DNA of 64,000 bases from Brevundimonas intermedia (GCF_027922165.1 NZ_BSFD01000009.1:124001-188000), one strand, 5' to 3'. Shown: positions 1 through 9,488, counted from the stretch's first letter. Made by a program: numbers and translations. Notes: generated from the letters alone by a model not told the origin.

Positions 1-511
1 GGCCCGCGTCCAGCCCGGCGGCGGCCAAGCCTTCGCAGGCCATGGCGATGATCTCGGCGTCGGCCTCGGGCCGGTCGGAGCCCACGGTGTCGGCGTCGCA
101 TTGCCAGAACTCGCGGAACCGGCCGGGGCCGGGCTTCTCGTTGCGCCACACCGGCCCGTAGGCGTAGCGGCGGAACGGCTTGGGCAGGGTCTCCCAGGTC
201 TGGGCGGCGAACCGGGCCAGGGGCGCTGTGTGGTCGTAGCGCAGGGCCATCCATTCGCCCGGTTCATCCGAACCCGCGTCGTCCTGAAGCGCGAACACCC
301 CTTCATTGGGTCGGTCGGCGTCAGGCAGGAATTTGCCCAGGGCGTCGGCGTATTCGAACGCCGGCGTCTCCAGCGGCTCGAAGCCCCAGCGCTCATAGAC
401 CTCGGAAACGCGCGCCACGATGCGGCGTTCGGCGGTCAGGTCGCGGCCGCGCTTGTCGGCGAAACCGCGGGGATTGCGGGCGAGGGGGCGGAGGGGGGCG
501 TCTTCGGTCAT
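1..511 (-). CDS. hisS: Histidyl-tRNA synthetase, N-terminal part (runs off window)
   Basis: The first 170 residues of a class II aminoacyl-tRNA synthetase that charges tRNA-His in the cytoplasm. The product begins [20 protein letters not shown]. It contains the histidine-tRNA ligase stretch [12 protein letters not shown] near residues 94-105 and class II motif 2 ([17 protein letters not shown]) around residues 133-149. The ATG lies at complement 509-511. The C-terminal catalytic and anticodon-binding parts lie left of the window. It shares the leftward direction of hslV, whose stop is 50 bp upstream. Confidence 0.93.
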   Translation of the reverse strand, partial: MTEDAPLRPLARNPRGFADKRGRDLTAERRIVARVSEVYERWGFEPLETPAFEYADALGKFLPDADRPNEGVFALQDDAGSDEPGEWMALRYDHTAPLARFAAQTWETLPKPFRRYAYGPVWRNEKPGPGRFREFWQCDADTVGSDRPEADAEIIAMACEGLAAAGLDAG

Positions 512-561
512 GGCGGGGCCTTAAGCCAAAGGGGCGCCGCTCGCAACGCAGCCGGGGCGTC

Positions 562-1116
562 TCACCCCTCCAGCGTCTCAACCGTCAGATTGCCGTTGGT
601 ATAGACGCAGATCTCGGCGGCGATCTTCATGGCCTTGCGGGCGATGGCCTCGGCGTCCAGGTCGGTTTCCTCGATCAGGGCGCGGGCGGCCGACAGGGCG
701 TAGTTGCCGCCCGAGCCGACGGCGGCGACGCCGTGTTCCGGTTCCAGCACGTCGCCGACGCCGGTGACGGTGAAGATCGACGACTTGTCCGCCACCAGAA
801 GCATGGCCTCCAGCCGACGCAGATAGCGGTCGGTGCGCCAGTCCTTGGCCAGGTCGACGCAGGCCCGCGCCAACTGGTCCGGATACTGTTCCAGCTTGGC
901 CTCCAGCCGTTCGATCAGGGTGAAGGCGTCGGCGGTGGCGCCGGCGAAACCGGCCAGCACCTTGCCGCCGGCCAGGGTCCGCACCTTGCGCGCCGCGCCC
1001 TTGACGATGGTCGGTCCCATCGAGACCTGGCCGTCGCCGGCGATCACCGTGCGGCCGTTTCGGCGCACCGCCAGGATGGTGGTGCCGTGCCAGTCTGGGA
1101 AGTTGGATTGGGTCAT
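562..1116 (-). CDS. hslV: HslV, proteolytic subunit of the HslUV ATP-dependent protease
   Basis: A 184-aa N-terminal-nucleophile (proteasome beta-type) peptidase that forms the dodecameric core of the HslUV protease. The mature nucleophile is expected to be Thr12, exposed by removal of an 11-residue propeptide ending HG before TTILAVRR; such a propeptide is usual in alphaproteobacteria. GDGQVSMG and [14 protein letters not shown] are family signatures. No hslU is visible in the window. It is transcribed leftward, away from the BLUF genes. Confidence 0.97.
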   Translation of the reverse strand: MTQSNFPDWHGTTILAVRRNGRTVIAGDGQVSMGPTIVKGAARKVRTLAGGKVLAGFAGATADAFTLIERLEAKLEQYPDQLARACVDLAKDWRTDRYLRRLEAMLLVADKSSIFTVTGVGDVLEPEHGVAAVGSGGNYALSAARALIEETDLDAEAIARKAMKIAAEICVYTNGNLTVETLEG

Positions 1117-1250
1117 GACGCCCAGATGGCGTGAGGCCGTTCCGGGATCAAGCCTGCCCCGATGTCAGATACCGGTGTCATATTTTGACCTAAGTTATCA
1201 GTGTAAAGTAAGAAAATTCACCAATATCACGCGAAATCGGGGATAGAGAT

Positions 1251-1661
1251 TTGCTCTATCGGGTTCTTATTGTGAGCGAAACGGTCGGCGCCATAGGCCG
1301 CTCGGCCGGGAGCGTGGTCGATATTCTCGGCGCGTCCGAGCACAACAACCGGCGCGACGCGATCGGCAGCGCCATGATGTTTTACGAGGGTCAGGCGGCC
1401 GTGCTGCTCGAGGGTATGCGCGCCGACCTCGATCGGCTGGTGAAGCGGCTTTTCGCCGATCCCCGGCATCGGGCGATGCGGATACTGTCGGATCGGCCGA
1501 TCGTTCAGCGCCGTATCAACGAACCGGTTCGCCTGTGCGCCCTGACGCCCGAACAGGCGGCGGAGTATCTGCACGGACGGCGGCTCGAGGACGTCGCCGT
1601 CGAGGGGCTGGAGCGCCTGCTGTCGTGCGACCGGCTGAGGGTGTCGGCCTGCGCCGCGTGA
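1251..1661 (+). CDS. Degenerate BLUF-domain protein lacking photochemical residues
   Basis: A 136-aa protein alignable end to end with the BLUF protein encoded next door (shared DILGAS/DIIGAS, NNRRD, EGxRxDLDRL blocks). BLUF domains bind FAD and sense blue light through a Tyr/Gln/Asn/Trp-Met network. Here Tyr is Ile7, Gln is Val51, and the Trp and Met positions are Pro92 and Arg94; only Asn32/Asn33 remain. Flavin photochemistry is therefore unlikely, while dimerisation could persist. The start is TTG, preceded by a GGGGATAG ribosome-binding stretch. It could be a partner or decoy of its neighbour. Confidence 0.75.
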   Translation: MLYRVLIVSETVGAIGRSAGSVVDILGASEHNNRRDAIGSAMMFYEGQAAVLLEGMRADLDRLVKRLFADPRHRAMRILSDRPIVQRRINEPVRLCALTPEQAAEYLHGRRLEDVAVEGLERLLSCDRLRVSACAA

Positions 1662-1692
1662 CCGCCTGCTCTGCGTGTTTCGTTAACCTGCT

Positions 1693-1730
1693 CGCTTTAC
1701 GGCTAAAGATCGATCTTCGGTCGTAAAGCG
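1693..1730. promoter_or_regulatory. 38-nt dyad between the two BLUF genes
   Basis: CGCTTTACG (1693-1701) and CGTAAAGCG (1722-1730) are perfect inverted repeats. They share their centre with a 12-nt palindrome AAGATCGATCTT (1706-1717), so the whole 38 nt is one nearly continuous dyad. No T-run follows, so it is not a standard terminator. It ends 12 nt before the start of the second BLUF gene. A repressor site or an mRNA hairpin controlling that gene is inferred. Confidence 0.5.
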
Positions 1731-1742
1731 TATGAGTAATCA

Positions 1743-2153
1743 ATGAGTTTGTTCCGTATCGTCTATGTCAGCGACGCCGTGGGCGACGCCGGCCTGGGCC
1801 TCTTGCCCTTGATCGACATCATCGGCGCCTCCGACCGGAACAATCGCAGGGACCATTTAACCGGCGTCCTGATGCGGCACGAGGGCCGGTTCTTCCAGGC
1901 CATCGAAGGCGCCCGTGTCGATCTGGACCGATTGATGGGGCGGCTGCGGGCCGATCGGCGGCACGCCAATATTCAGATCCTGGCTGAAATCCCGATTAAG
2001 GAGCGCCTCTTCCCCAACTGGGCCATGGCTCAGGCCGACGCGCCGCCGGCGCTGGGCCGGTTGCTGAAGGGATCGCTGGTCGATCCGTCGGTTCCGGATC
2101 AGGCAGACCGCATCCTGGTCGACGCCAGCCGCGCGATAGCTGCGATCGCCTAG
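1743..2153 (+). CDS. BLUF-domain blue-light sensor protein
   Basis: A 136-aa short BLUF protein with an FAD-binding ferredoxin-like fold and a C-terminal helical cap. All canonical residues are present: Tyr8, Asn33/Asn34, Gln52, Trp93 and Met95, spaced as in short cyanobacterial BLUF proteins such as PixD. It has no output domain, so it presumably signals through protein contacts. The start is ATG, with only a weak Shine-Dalgarno and a strong dyad just upstream. It follows the degenerate BLUF gene by 81 bp and probably arose with it by tandem duplication. Confidence 0.9.
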   Translation: MSLFRIVYVSDAVGDAGLGLLPLIDIIGASDRNNRRDHLTGVLMRHEGRFFQAIEGARVDLDRLMGRLRADRRHANIQILAEIPIKERLFPNWAMAQADAPPALGRLLKGSLVDPSVPDQADRILVDASRAIAAIA

Positions 2154-2208
2154 GTTTCGTTGCAGCCGCGGGCCTCGCGTGAAGAGCTCTGCGTCGCTAG
2201 ATGGAGCC

Positions 2209-2946
2209 ATGGTTTTCTCCGAAGACGAAGTCGAACGCTACGCCCGGCATCTGGTCCTGTCCGAGATCGGCGGGCCGGGGCAGCAGGCGCTGAAACGCGC
2301 GCGGGTGCTGATCGTCGGGGTCGGCGGCGTGGGAGCGCCGGCCGCCCTCTATCTTGCGGCGGCGGGGGTAGGGACCTTGGGGTTGATCGACGACGACGTC
2401 GTGGGCCTGTCGAACCTCCAGCGCCAGATCCTCTTTTCTACGCCGGAGACCGGCCGGCCGAAGGTCGAGGCCGCCGCCGCGCGCCTGGGCCAGCTGAATT
2501 CCCACGTGACGATCCAGACCTTCGCCGAACGGTTGACGCCGGCCAATGCGGCGGAGCGGATCGACGGCTTCGACATCGTCCTGGACGGGACCGACGATTT
2601 CGAGACCCGGCTGGTCGTCAACGCCGCCTGTGTGGCGACCGCCAAACCCCTGGTCTCGGGCGCCCTTGGACGCTGGAGCGGTCAGGTGGGCGTGTTCGCC
2701 GGACGACCCTGTTACCAGTGCCTGGTGCCCGAGGTTCCGCCGGACGCCGAAACCTGCGCGCGTGTCGGTGTGGTCGGCGCCCTGGCGGGCGTGGTCGGGT
2801 CGATGGCGGCCTTGGAAACCATCAAGCTGATCACGGGAGCGGGCGAGGCCCTGAGCGGGCGGCTGATGCTGTATGACGGTCTGGCGGCGACGGCGCGGAC
2901 GGTGCGGGTGACGGCCGACCCCCATTGCCCGGTTTGCGGCGGTTGA
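2209..2946 (+). CDS. moeB: MoeB/ThiF-family E1-like adenylyltransferase
   Basis: A 245-aa ubiquitin-activating-like enzyme that adenylates the C-terminal Gly-Gly of a sulfur-carrier protein (MoaD or ThiS type). Seen: nucleotide-binding GVGGVG near residues 36-41, GLSNLQRQ, two zinc CxxC pairs (CYQC 168-171 and CPVC 240-243), and the conserved Cys183 in ETCARVGV. I chose ATG 2209 (TGGAG just upstream, product starting MVFSEDEVERYARH as in homologues) over an in-frame GTG at 2179. MoeB versus ThiF cannot be settled here, as no moaD or thiS lies nearby. Confidence 0.88.
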   Translation: MVFSEDEVERYARHLVLSEIGGPGQQALKRARVLIVGVGGVGAPAALYLAAAGVGTLGLIDDDVVGLSNLQRQILFSTPETGRPKVEAAAARLGQLNSHVTIQTFAERLTPANAAERIDGFDIVLDGTDDFETRLVVNAACVATAKPLVSGALGRWSGQVGVFAGRPCYQCLVPEVPPDAETCARVGVVGALAGVVGSMAALETIKLITGAGEALSGRLMLYDGLAATARTVRVTADPHCPVCGG

Positions 2947-2949
2947 ATC

Positions 2950-3201
2950 TCAGGCGGCCGTGGCGAAACGGACGTCGGCCAGATCCAGATCCGGGATGTG
3001 CGGGGCGAAGCCCAGGGCCGGGTTGCTGAGCACCGTCACCAGCCGCTCGCCGCAATAGAGGTACAGGGTCTCGAACCCGACCCAGGTTCGGGCGACCTCG
3101 GCCAGAGCCTGATTCGCCGCTGTGTCGTCGGTCGCGCCCAGAACACAGATGTCACGCACCGGAACGCCCGGCAGGTTGACGATACAATAGTAGGAGTCCA
3201 A
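2950..3201 (-). CDS. Small conserved-looking hypothetical protein (83 aa)
   Basis: An 83-aa product starting with TTG at complement 3199-3201 (MDSYYCIVNLPGVPVRDICV). A strong GAGGAAG Shine-Dalgarno at complement 3208-3214 sits 6 nt away, which decides the start. The middle (YLYCGERLVTVLSNPALGFAPH) looks like a compact alpha/beta domain. No signal peptide or membrane segment is seen. It is convergent with moeB and divergent from the next gene. Function not recognised. Confidence 0.6.
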   Translation of the reverse strand: MDSYYCIVNLPGVPVRDICVLGATDDTAANQALAEVARTWVGFETLYLYCGERLVTVLSNPALGFAPHIPDLDLADVRFATAA

Positions 3202-3320
3202 CGCACGCTTCCTCAGACAGGTCGCCGGAAACGAAGCCCGCTCGCGGCGGTTCCTCCCCTGCCCGTGGTTTTCGACAGCCGTGTGAGTCCGGTCCGACAG
3301 ACTTGTGAAAAGGAGACCCG

Positions 3321-4526
3321 ATGGCCCGACGTCCCGCCTCGCCCAAACGTCTGAACGCCGCCAGCCTGGCGTCCCTTGGGGCGGACCGACTGGGCGAGCT
3401 GTTGATGCAGGCGACGGACGGCGACGCCTTGCTGAAACGTCGTCTGCGGCTGGTGCTGGCGGCCGAGGCGGGGGAGGAGGCCCTGACGGTCGAGCTGGAC
3501 AAGCGGCTAACGGCTCTGGCGTCCGCACGGGCGCGGGTGTCCTGGCGCAAACGGCCGGACCTGCTACGCGACCTCGACATGTTGCGCCGTGCGGTGGTGG
3601 ACGACCTGGCGCCGCGAGCGCCCGTCGCCGGGCTGGACCGGTTGATCGCCTGGTTCGACCTGTTTCGCGGCCTGACGTTGCGGGTCAAGGATCCGCGCGG
3701 CGAGATGACGGCCGCCTTTGAGGCGGCGGCGCCCGATCTTTGGACCGTCGGCCAGACGGCCCTCATGGATCAGGCCGCGATGGAACGTCTGGCCGCAGCG
3801 ATCGAACGCCATCCTCTGGACTATGCCCGGTGGATCGGCGCGGCGGGGGAGGCCCTGACATCCGAGTTGGCGCGGGCTCTGCTGGCGGCGCTGGACACCA
3901 GTTCGGGCGTCCGCGGCGCGCGAACGGCGATCCGGCGACTGGCGGACCGGGCCGAGGACCTGGACTTGTGGCTGTCGCTGGCCACGCCTGATGAACGGGG
4001 CGCGCCGGACTTCGCGGCGGCGGCGGCGCGGCGGTTGCTCGCCGCCGGTCGGATCGCCGAGGCGCGTCAGGCCCTGGAGGCCGCGCTGAAGCCGTCGGCC
4101 GCGAACCGGCGCTTCACCTTCGGTCGGTCGCCCGCAGCGGGTCCACCGTCCCTGACCCCCGCCTGGGAAGCGGCCTCCATCGACCTGCTCGACGCCGAAG
4201 GGCGCAAGGCCGAGGCCCAGGACCTGCGCTGGGCGATGTTCGAACGCGACCTCTCGGCGCCGGCATTGCGCGACTATCTTGCCCGCTTGCCCGATTTCGA
4301 CGATGTCGAGGCCTTGGACCGCGCCCTGGCCCATGCCGCGGCATACGCCGATTTCGAGACCGCTCTCGGCTTCCTGATGGACTGGCCCGCCCACCGCGAG
4401 GCCGCCGCCCTGGTCGAGCGCCGCATCGGTCAGGTCCGCACACAGTTGCCGCTGAAGGCCGACTGGGCCGCGCGGCTAGCGCAGAAATACCCGGACGCGG
4501 CCGAACGGCTGCTGGCCGCGCCCTAG
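3321..4526 (+). CDS. Helical hypothetical protein, possibly DUF6880-like
   Basis: A 401-aa, Ala/Leu/Arg-rich, almost entirely helical protein with no signal peptide. It resembles the DUF6880 group of alphaproteobacterial proteins, but that is a recollection of style and not a verified match. AAAARRLLAAGRIAEARQAL (about 230-250) looks like a TPR-type helical hairpin. Its TAG stop overlaps the opposing dehydrogenase stop in a shared CTAG. Confidence 0.7.
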   Translation: MARRPASPKRLNAASLASLGADRLGELLMQATDGDALLKRRLRLVLAAEAGEEALTVELDKRLTALASARARVSWRKRPDLLRDLDMLRRAVVDDLAPRAPVAGLDRLIAWFDLFRGLTLRVKDPRGEMTAAFEAAAPDLWTVGQTALMDQAAMERLAAAIERHPLDYARWIGAAGEALTSELARALLAALDTSSGVRGARTAIRRLADRAEDLDLWLSLATPDERGAPDFAAAAARRLLAAGRIAEARQALEAALKPSAANRRFTFGRSPAAGPPSLTPAWEAASIDLLDAEGRKAEAQDLRWAMFERDLSAPALRDYLARLPDFDDVEALDRALAHAAAYADFETALGFLMDWPAHREAAALVERRIGQVRTQLPLKADWAARLAQKYPDAAERLLAAP

Positions 4527-5509
4527 AGCATCGCCGGGATGACCCGGTCCGGCGGGCGGTGGCCGTTCTGGTAGGTCATGACATTGGCGATGACCCGGTC
4601 GCCCATGTCCTGGCGCGCCTCCAGTGTCGCCGAGCCCAGGTGGGGCAGGAGCACGACATTGGGCTGGCCCAGCAGGCCGGGGTGGATGGCCGGCTCGTTC
4701 TCGAACACGTCCAGGCCGACGCCGGACAGGGACCGGGTCGCCACGGCTTGAGACAGGGCCGCCTCGTCGATCAGTTCGCCCCGCGCGGTGTTGACCAGGA
4801 TGGCGTGGGGCTGAAGCTTCGCCAGCCGTTCCGCCGACAGCAGGTGGTGGGTGTCCTTGGTCGCCGGGCAGTTCAGCGAGACCACGTCCATCCGCGCCAG
4901 CATCTGGTCCAGATCGTCCCAGTAGGTCGCGCCCAGTTCTTCCTCGATCAGGTCCGAGACGGGTTTTCGGTTGTGATAATGAACCTGCAGGCCGAAGGCC
5001 TTGGCGCGGCGGGCCAGGGCCTGGCCGATCCGGCCCATGCCGACGATGCCCAGCCGCTTGCCCCACAGTTTGCGGCCGCACATCCAGGTCGGGGTCCAGC
5101 CCTCGAACCGCCCCTCGGCCACCACCTGGGCGCCCTCGACGATGCGGCGGCTGACGGCCAGGATCAGGCTCATGGCCAGGTCGGCCGTGTCCTCGGTCAG
5201 GACGCCGGGCGTATTGGTGACGATGATCCCGCGCGCCACGGCGGCGTCGACGTCGATATGATCGACCCCTGCGCCGAAGTTGGCGATCATCTTCAGCTGG
5301 TCGCCGGCTCCATTGATCAGGTCGGCGTCGATGACGTCGGTGATGGTGGGGACCAGAACCTCGGCGCGCTGAACCGCCGCCTGAAGCGCCGCCCGGTCCA
5401 TCGGCTGGTCCTTCAGGTTCAGCTCGGCGTCGAAAAGCTCGCGCATCCGCGTCTCGACCGCGTCCGGAAGGCGTCTGGTTAATACGACCTTAAGCTTGCG
5501 AACGGACAT
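4523..5509 (-). CDS. D-isomer-specific 2-hydroxyacid dehydrogenase (glyoxylate/hydroxypyruvate reductase type)
   Basis: A 328-aa NAD(P)-dependent enzyme reducing 2-oxoacids to D-2-hydroxyacids. Seen: the Rossmann glycine motif GMGRIG (157-162), catalytic Arg243 in NTARGELID, Glu272 in DVFENEP, and His290 in LLPHLGSAT. The sequence style fits the glyoxylate reductase GyaR/GhrB branch, not phosphoglycerate dehydrogenase, because no ACT domain follows. Exact substrate is not resolved. Confidence 0.92.
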   Translation of the reverse strand: MSVRKLKVVLTRRLPDAVETRMRELFDAELNLKDQPMDRAALQAAVQRAEVLVPTITDVIDADLINGAGDQLKMIANFGAGVDHIDVDAAVARGIIVTNTPGVLTEDTADLAMSLILAVSRRIVEGAQVVAEGRFEGWTPTWMCGRKLWGKRLGIVGMGRIGQALARRAKAFGLQVHYHNRKPVSDLIEEELGATYWDDLDQMLARMDVVSLNCPATKDTHHLLSAERLAKLQPHAILVNTARGELIDEAALSQAVATRSLSGVGLDVFENEPAIHPGLLGQPNVVLLPHLGSATLEARQDMGDRVIANVMTYQNGHRPPDRVIPAML

Positions 5510-5572
5510 TGCGGGCCTTGGTTAGCGGGCGACGGTTCAGGATCGAAGCCCGCACGACGGGTCGTTTCCTCA

Positions 5573-6145
5573 GTGTCTAGCAAAGCCGCCGCCATCTTCC
5601 AAAGCCTGCGACGCCGCATCGCCGTCGCCCTCGCCATTCTGGGCGTGGGCGTCATGGCGGGCGCGGGCGCGACTATGCCCGACGGGCGGCCCACGCCGTC
5701 GGGACTGGAGGTGCCGCGCTGGATTTCGCTGAAGTCCTCGCACGTCCGCGCCCGCCAGGGGCCGGGGCTGGATTATCCGATCCTGTGGGAATATCGCGCC
5801 GCCGGTCTGCCGGTTCAGGTGATCGCCGAGACGACCGAATGGCGCAAGATCTGCGACTCGGACGGCGCCGTCGCCTGGATCCACCGCACCGTGTCCTCGG
5901 GCCGCCGCTATGTGCTCAACACCTCGCCCGAGGAAGTGATGATCCACGCCGGCAAGTCCCAGGCCTCGGCCGTGCGGGCGCGCCTGTCGCCCCGTTCGCT
6001 GGTGTCGCTGGAAGACTGCGAAGAGGGCTGGTGCCGGGTGCGGGCGCGCCGCCTGCGCGGCTGGATCCAGGAACGGGCGGTGTTCGGAACCCAGCAGAGG
6101 GCCCTGTGCAACGCCAACCGCCCCGCCGGAACCGGGCGCGACTGA
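5573..6145 (+). CDS. Exported protein with bacterial SH3-like domains
   Basis: A 190-aa protein with an N-terminal membrane/signal segment (about residues 14-34, IAVALAILGVGVMAGAGA). Two SH3-like repeats follow: SSHVRARQGPGLDYPILWEY, then a second part containing VRARLSPRSLVSLEDCEEGWCRV. Such domains bind cell-wall or protein partners in the periplasm. GTG start. It lies upstream of fabA in the same direction. Confidence 0.85.
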   Translation: MSSKAAAIFQSLRRRIAVALAILGVGVMAGAGATMPDGRPTPSGLEVPRWISLKSSHVRARQGPGLDYPILWEYRAAGLPVQVIAETTEWRKICDSDGAVAWIHRTVSSGRRYVLNTSPEEVMIHAGKSQASAVRARLSPRSLVSLEDCEEGWCRVRARRLRGWIQERAVFGTQQRALCNANRPAGTGRD

Positions 6146-6223
6146 CGCCTCGTAAGCCTCGGTGTTGAGCGAAGCGGCCCGGTCGTGTAACCCGCAGGCA
6201 ACAGCAGACCAGACGGAACCGCC

Positions 6224-6760
6224 TTGACCCAGTCCCAATACCCCTCGTCCTTCGACCACGAGGCCCTTCTGGCCTCCGGGCGCGGCGAACTGTTCGGTCC
6301 CGGCAATGCGCAGCTGCCCGCCCCGCCGATGCTGATGTTTGACCGGATCACCCAGATCTCGGCCGACGGCGGCGCGCACGGCAAGGGCTATGTCGAGGCC
6401 GAACTCGACATCAATCCCGAGCTCTGGTTCTTCCAGTGCCACTTCATCGGCGACCCGGTCATGCCCGGCTGCCTGGGCCTGGACGCCATGTGGCAGCTGG
6501 TCGGCTTCTATCTGGGCTGGATCGGCGGTCCGGGCCGCGGCCGCGCCCTGGGCGTCGGCGAGGTCAAGTTCACCGGCCAAGTGACGCCGGACATCAAGAA
6601 GGTGGTCTACAAGATCAATCTGAAGCGGGTCATCAATCGCAAACTGGTGATGGGCATCGCCGACGGCGTGCTGGAGGCCGACGGCGAGGTCATTTACACC
6701 TGCAATGACATGCGGGTTGGATTGTTTGGCGCCGCCAAGGACGAGCAGGCGGGCGCTTAA
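6224..6760 (+). CDS. fabA: FabA, 3-hydroxydecanoyl-ACP dehydratase/isomerase
   Basis: A 178-aa bifunctional dehydratase-isomerase that makes cis-3-decenoyl-ACP, the branch point of anaerobic unsaturated fatty-acid synthesis. The catalytic pair His73 and Asp87 lies in [20 protein letters not shown], matching E. coli His70/Asp84 with a 3-residue offset. TTG start with GACGGA upstream. fabB follows 77 bp downstream in the same direction, a normal pairing. Confidence 0.97.
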   Translation: MTQSQYPSSFDHEALLASGRGELFGPGNAQLPAPPMLMFDRITQISADGGAHGKGYVEAELDINPELWFFQCHFIGDPVMPGCLGLDAMWQLVGFYLGWIGGPGRGRALGVGEVKFTGQVTPDIKKVVYKINLKRVINRKLVMGIADGVLEADGEVIYTCNDMRVGLFGAAKDEQAGA

Positions 6761-6837
6761 GCCCCTATATAACCGCGGACAGCGCGGAAGACCCCCGGTC
6801 GAGAAGCTCGGGTCGAGAAGCTAAAGAAGGAAACACC

Positions 6838-8055
6838 ATGCGTCGTGTCGTCGTCACCGGCCTGGGCATCGTCTCTTCCATCGGCCATGGTGCCGAAGAG
6901 GTGACCCAGTCCCTGCGCGAAGCCCGTTCGGGCGTCGTCCATGCGCCCGATCACGCCAAATACGGCTTCCGCAGCCAGGTCTGGGCCCCGCCCAAGATCG
7001 GCCCGTGGGAAGAACTGATCGACCGTCGCGCCGCCCGTTTCCTGGCCAACGGCACCGCCTGGGCGCACATCGCCTTTGAAGAGGCGCTGAAATCGTCGGG
7101 TATGACGGCCGACGAGATCAAGGACGACCGCATTGGCCTGATCGTCGGCGAGGGCGGCCCCTCGACCCAGATCATTCTGCAAGCGGCGGCCACCACCATC
7201 GAGCGGGGCTCGCCCAAGCGCATCGGCCCGTTCGCCGTGCCCAAGGCCATGGCGTCCGGCCCCTCGGCCGTCCTGTCCACCTGGTTCCAGATGCGCGGCG
7301 TCAACTATTCGATCAGCTCGGCCTGCGCGACCAGCGCCCATTGCATCGGCGCCGGGGTTGAACAGATCCAGTGGGGCAAGCAGGACGTGGTCTTCGCCGG
7401 CGGCTGCGAGGACATCGACTGGTCCATGTCGAACATGTTCGACGCCATGGGCGCGATGTCCTCGGACTTCAACGAAACCCCCTCGGTCGCCTCGCGCGCC
7501 TATGACGTCAACCGCGACGGCTTCGTCATCGCCGGCGGCGCCGGCATCGTGGTGCTGGAAGAATACGAGCGGGCCAAGGCGCGCGGCGCGACCATTCTGG
7601 CCGAAGTCACCGGCTACGGCGCCAACGCCGACGGCTACGACATGGTCGCCCCCTCAGGCGAGGGCGCCCAGCGCTGCATGAAGATCGCGCTGGAACAGGC
7701 CGGCAACCCGAAGATCGACTATCTGAACCCGCACGGCACCTCGACCCCGGTCGGCGATTCCAAGGAAATGGAGGCCGTGCGCGCCGTCTTCGGCGACCAG
7801 ATGCCGATGATCTCCTCGACCAAGTCGCTGACGGGCCACTCGCTCGGCGCGGCGGGCGCTCAGGAAGCCATCTATTGCCTGCTGATGATGCAGAACGGAT
7901 TCGCCGCCGAAAGCGCCCATATCGAGACCCTCGATCCGGCCTTCGAGGGCATGCCGATCCTGCGTCAGCGCCACGAGGGCGAACTGACCCACGTCATGTC
8001 CAACAGCTTCGGCTTCGGCGGCACCAACGGCACGCTGATCCTGTCCAAGGTCTGA
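6838..8055 (+). CDS. fabB: FabB, beta-ketoacyl-ACP synthase I
   Basis: A 405-aa thiolase-fold condensing enzyme that elongates the unsaturated intermediate made by FabA. The catalytic triad is visible: Cys163 in SSACATSAH, His299 in [11 protein letters not shown], His334 in [20 protein letters not shown] precedes the ATG. No fabI follows, although many related genomes have one in this operon; a GNAT gene is found instead. Confidence 0.97.
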   Translation: MRRVVVTGLGIVSSIGHGAEEVTQSLREARSGVVHAPDHAKYGFRSQVWAPPKIGPWEELIDRRAARFLANGTAWAHIAFEEALKSSGMTADEIKDDRIGLIVGEGGPSTQIILQAAATTIERGSPKRIGPFAVPKAMASGPSAVLSTWFQMRGVNYSISSACATSAHCIGAGVEQIQWGKQDVVFAGGCEDIDWSMSNMFDAMGAMSSDFNETPSVASRAYDVNRDGFVIAGGAGIVVLEEYERAKARGATILAEVTGYGANADGYDMVAPSGEGAQRCMKIALEQAGNPKIDYLNPHGTSTPVGDSKEMEAVRAVFGDQMPMISSTKSLTGHSLGAAGAQEAIYCLLMMQNGFAAESAHIETLDPAFEGMPILRQRHEGELTHVMSNSFGFGGTNGTLILSKV

Positions 8056-8059
8056 GCCC

Positions 8060-8518
8060 ATGTTCGCCCTGCGGGTGGATGATCTCAACGGGGAGGCGGT
8101 TCGCGCCCTGCTGGCCTTCCATCTGCAAGGCATGCACGCCAACTCCCCGGCCTGCCACGTCAACGCCCTGGACCTGACCGGCCTGCTTCAGCCGAACGTC
8201 ACGGTGTGGAGCGCCTGGGACGGCGCAGCCCTGGTCGGCATCGGCGCCTTGAAGCTGATCGACGCCGATCAGGCCGAGGTGAAGTCGATGCGCACCCACC
8301 CCGACCATCTGCGGCGCGGCGTGGCGGCGGTGCTGCTGGAACAGATCATCGACGCCGCACGGGCCGCAGGCGTGAAGCGGCTGAGCCTGGAAACCGGCCG
8401 CGGCGACGCCTTCGAACCGGCTCTGGCGATGTACCGCCGACGCGGCTTCATCGACGGCGGACCCTTCGCCGGATACGAGGCAAACGAATTCAGCCAGTTT
8501 CTGCATCTGGATTTGTAA
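8060..8518 (+). CDS. GNAT-family N-acetyltransferase
   Basis: A 152-aa acetyltransferase with the GNAT acetyl-CoA signature: VKSMRTHPDHLRRGVAAVLL (about 74-93, Arg-rich pyrophosphate loop) and a C-terminal YRRRGF. Substrate unknown. Its ATG is 4 nt after the fabB stop, so it is probably co-transcribed with fabAB. Confidence 0.9.
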   Translation: MFALRVDDLNGEAVRALLAFHLQGMHANSPACHVNALDLTGLLQPNVTVWSAWDGAALVGIGALKLIDADQAEVKSMRTHPDHLRRGVAAVLLEQIIDAARAAGVKRLSLETGRGDAFEPALAMYRRRGFIDGGPFAGYEANEFSQFLHLDL

Positions 8519-8649
8519 CGGCCGCCCTGCGGAAACCACGGGAGGCGATACCTTCGCCACAAGTTGAGAACGACGATGGCCGGCGGAGTCGATCTGGACG
8601 TCCGCTTTCCGGCCCGAGGGTTAAGTCATGCCTCGACCCAAGGCTGACA

Positions 8650-9339
8650 TTACGGAGGCCACTCAAACCAACCTTCCTCGTCGATTCTGTCTTCGGGCCA
8701 TTCCGGCAAGCCGAACGTCTTGGCAAGGAGGAACAACTGTAGTCGGCCTTGCGGCCCGACGGTCCACGAAAAGTGCCACCCGCCCCAGGCACGTTCGCCG
8801 TGAGTCACATCATAGGCCGTAGAAGGACCGTCAGGTCTGTTGTCGCCTCGCCCATTCACGAGACGGACCGGTCCATCGAGAAAGCGCGGCGCAATCCAGA
8901 AGCAAGGATCGTCGAGGATTGAATTCAGCTTCTTGGCCTCGCTGGCGGTGAGGCTGATGCGTCGCCACGCAGTCCAGTGCGTTGGATGTGGCGGACCAAC
9001 TGGTGCGGACCTCGCGTATATTTCCCAGTTCGTGTCACGCCCCCGGCCGATGACTTCACGAACCGTCGGGTCAGTCGACAATCCGCCCGGCGAGGTCCTG
9101 AAATGAACGGTGGATTGAGGGGTGTCGATGCTCCAGGAAATGCTGGTCTCTTCGCTCGCCCATGCTGCCCAGATGGTTTCGAACAACGGGTTTTGCAGGT
9201 CATCGTTGAGATGGGTGGGAAGCTTTGAATAATCGACACTGCGCCAAGCGGGACATTCTTTCGGGTCGATAGGGACAGGCATCGGATTGCACCCCGAGAT
9301 CAGGGCGGCTCCCGTCACCAACATAACGGCCAATCTCAT
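8650..9339 (-). CDS. Hypothetical lipoprotein
   Basis: A 229-aa protein with a lipoprotein signal peptide (MRLAVMLVTGAALISGC; lipobox LISGC, Cys17 lipidated). The remainder is hydrophilic with many Trp/Pro residues and no recognised domain. Codon use is more AT-rich than the neighbouring genes, and the gene is isolated between rightward units, which may indicate acquisition. Function not recognised. Confidence 0.75.
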   Translation of the reverse strand: MRLAVMLVTGAALISGCNPMPVPIDPKECPAWRSVDYSKLPTHLNDDLQNPLFETIWAAWASEETSISWSIDTPQSTVHFRTSPGGLSTDPTVREVIGRGRDTNWEIYARSAPVGPPHPTHWTAWRRISLTASEAKKLNSILDDPCFWIAPRFLDGPVRLVNGRGDNRPDGPSTAYDVTHGERAWGGWHFSWTVGPQGRLQLFLLAKTFGLPEWPEDRIDEEGWFEWPP

Positions 9340-9488
9340 GATCGCTGCGGCTCCACCCTTAAGGTATCGAAACCGTTTCCCTATCGGAGGTCAACGACCG
9401 CTTCCCACCCCCTACAGACACCTCTAACGTCCGCTTAGCCCCCACCCCGCCCTCGACGACCCGCCCCCGTCCGCGCTAGGTCAGGCCC

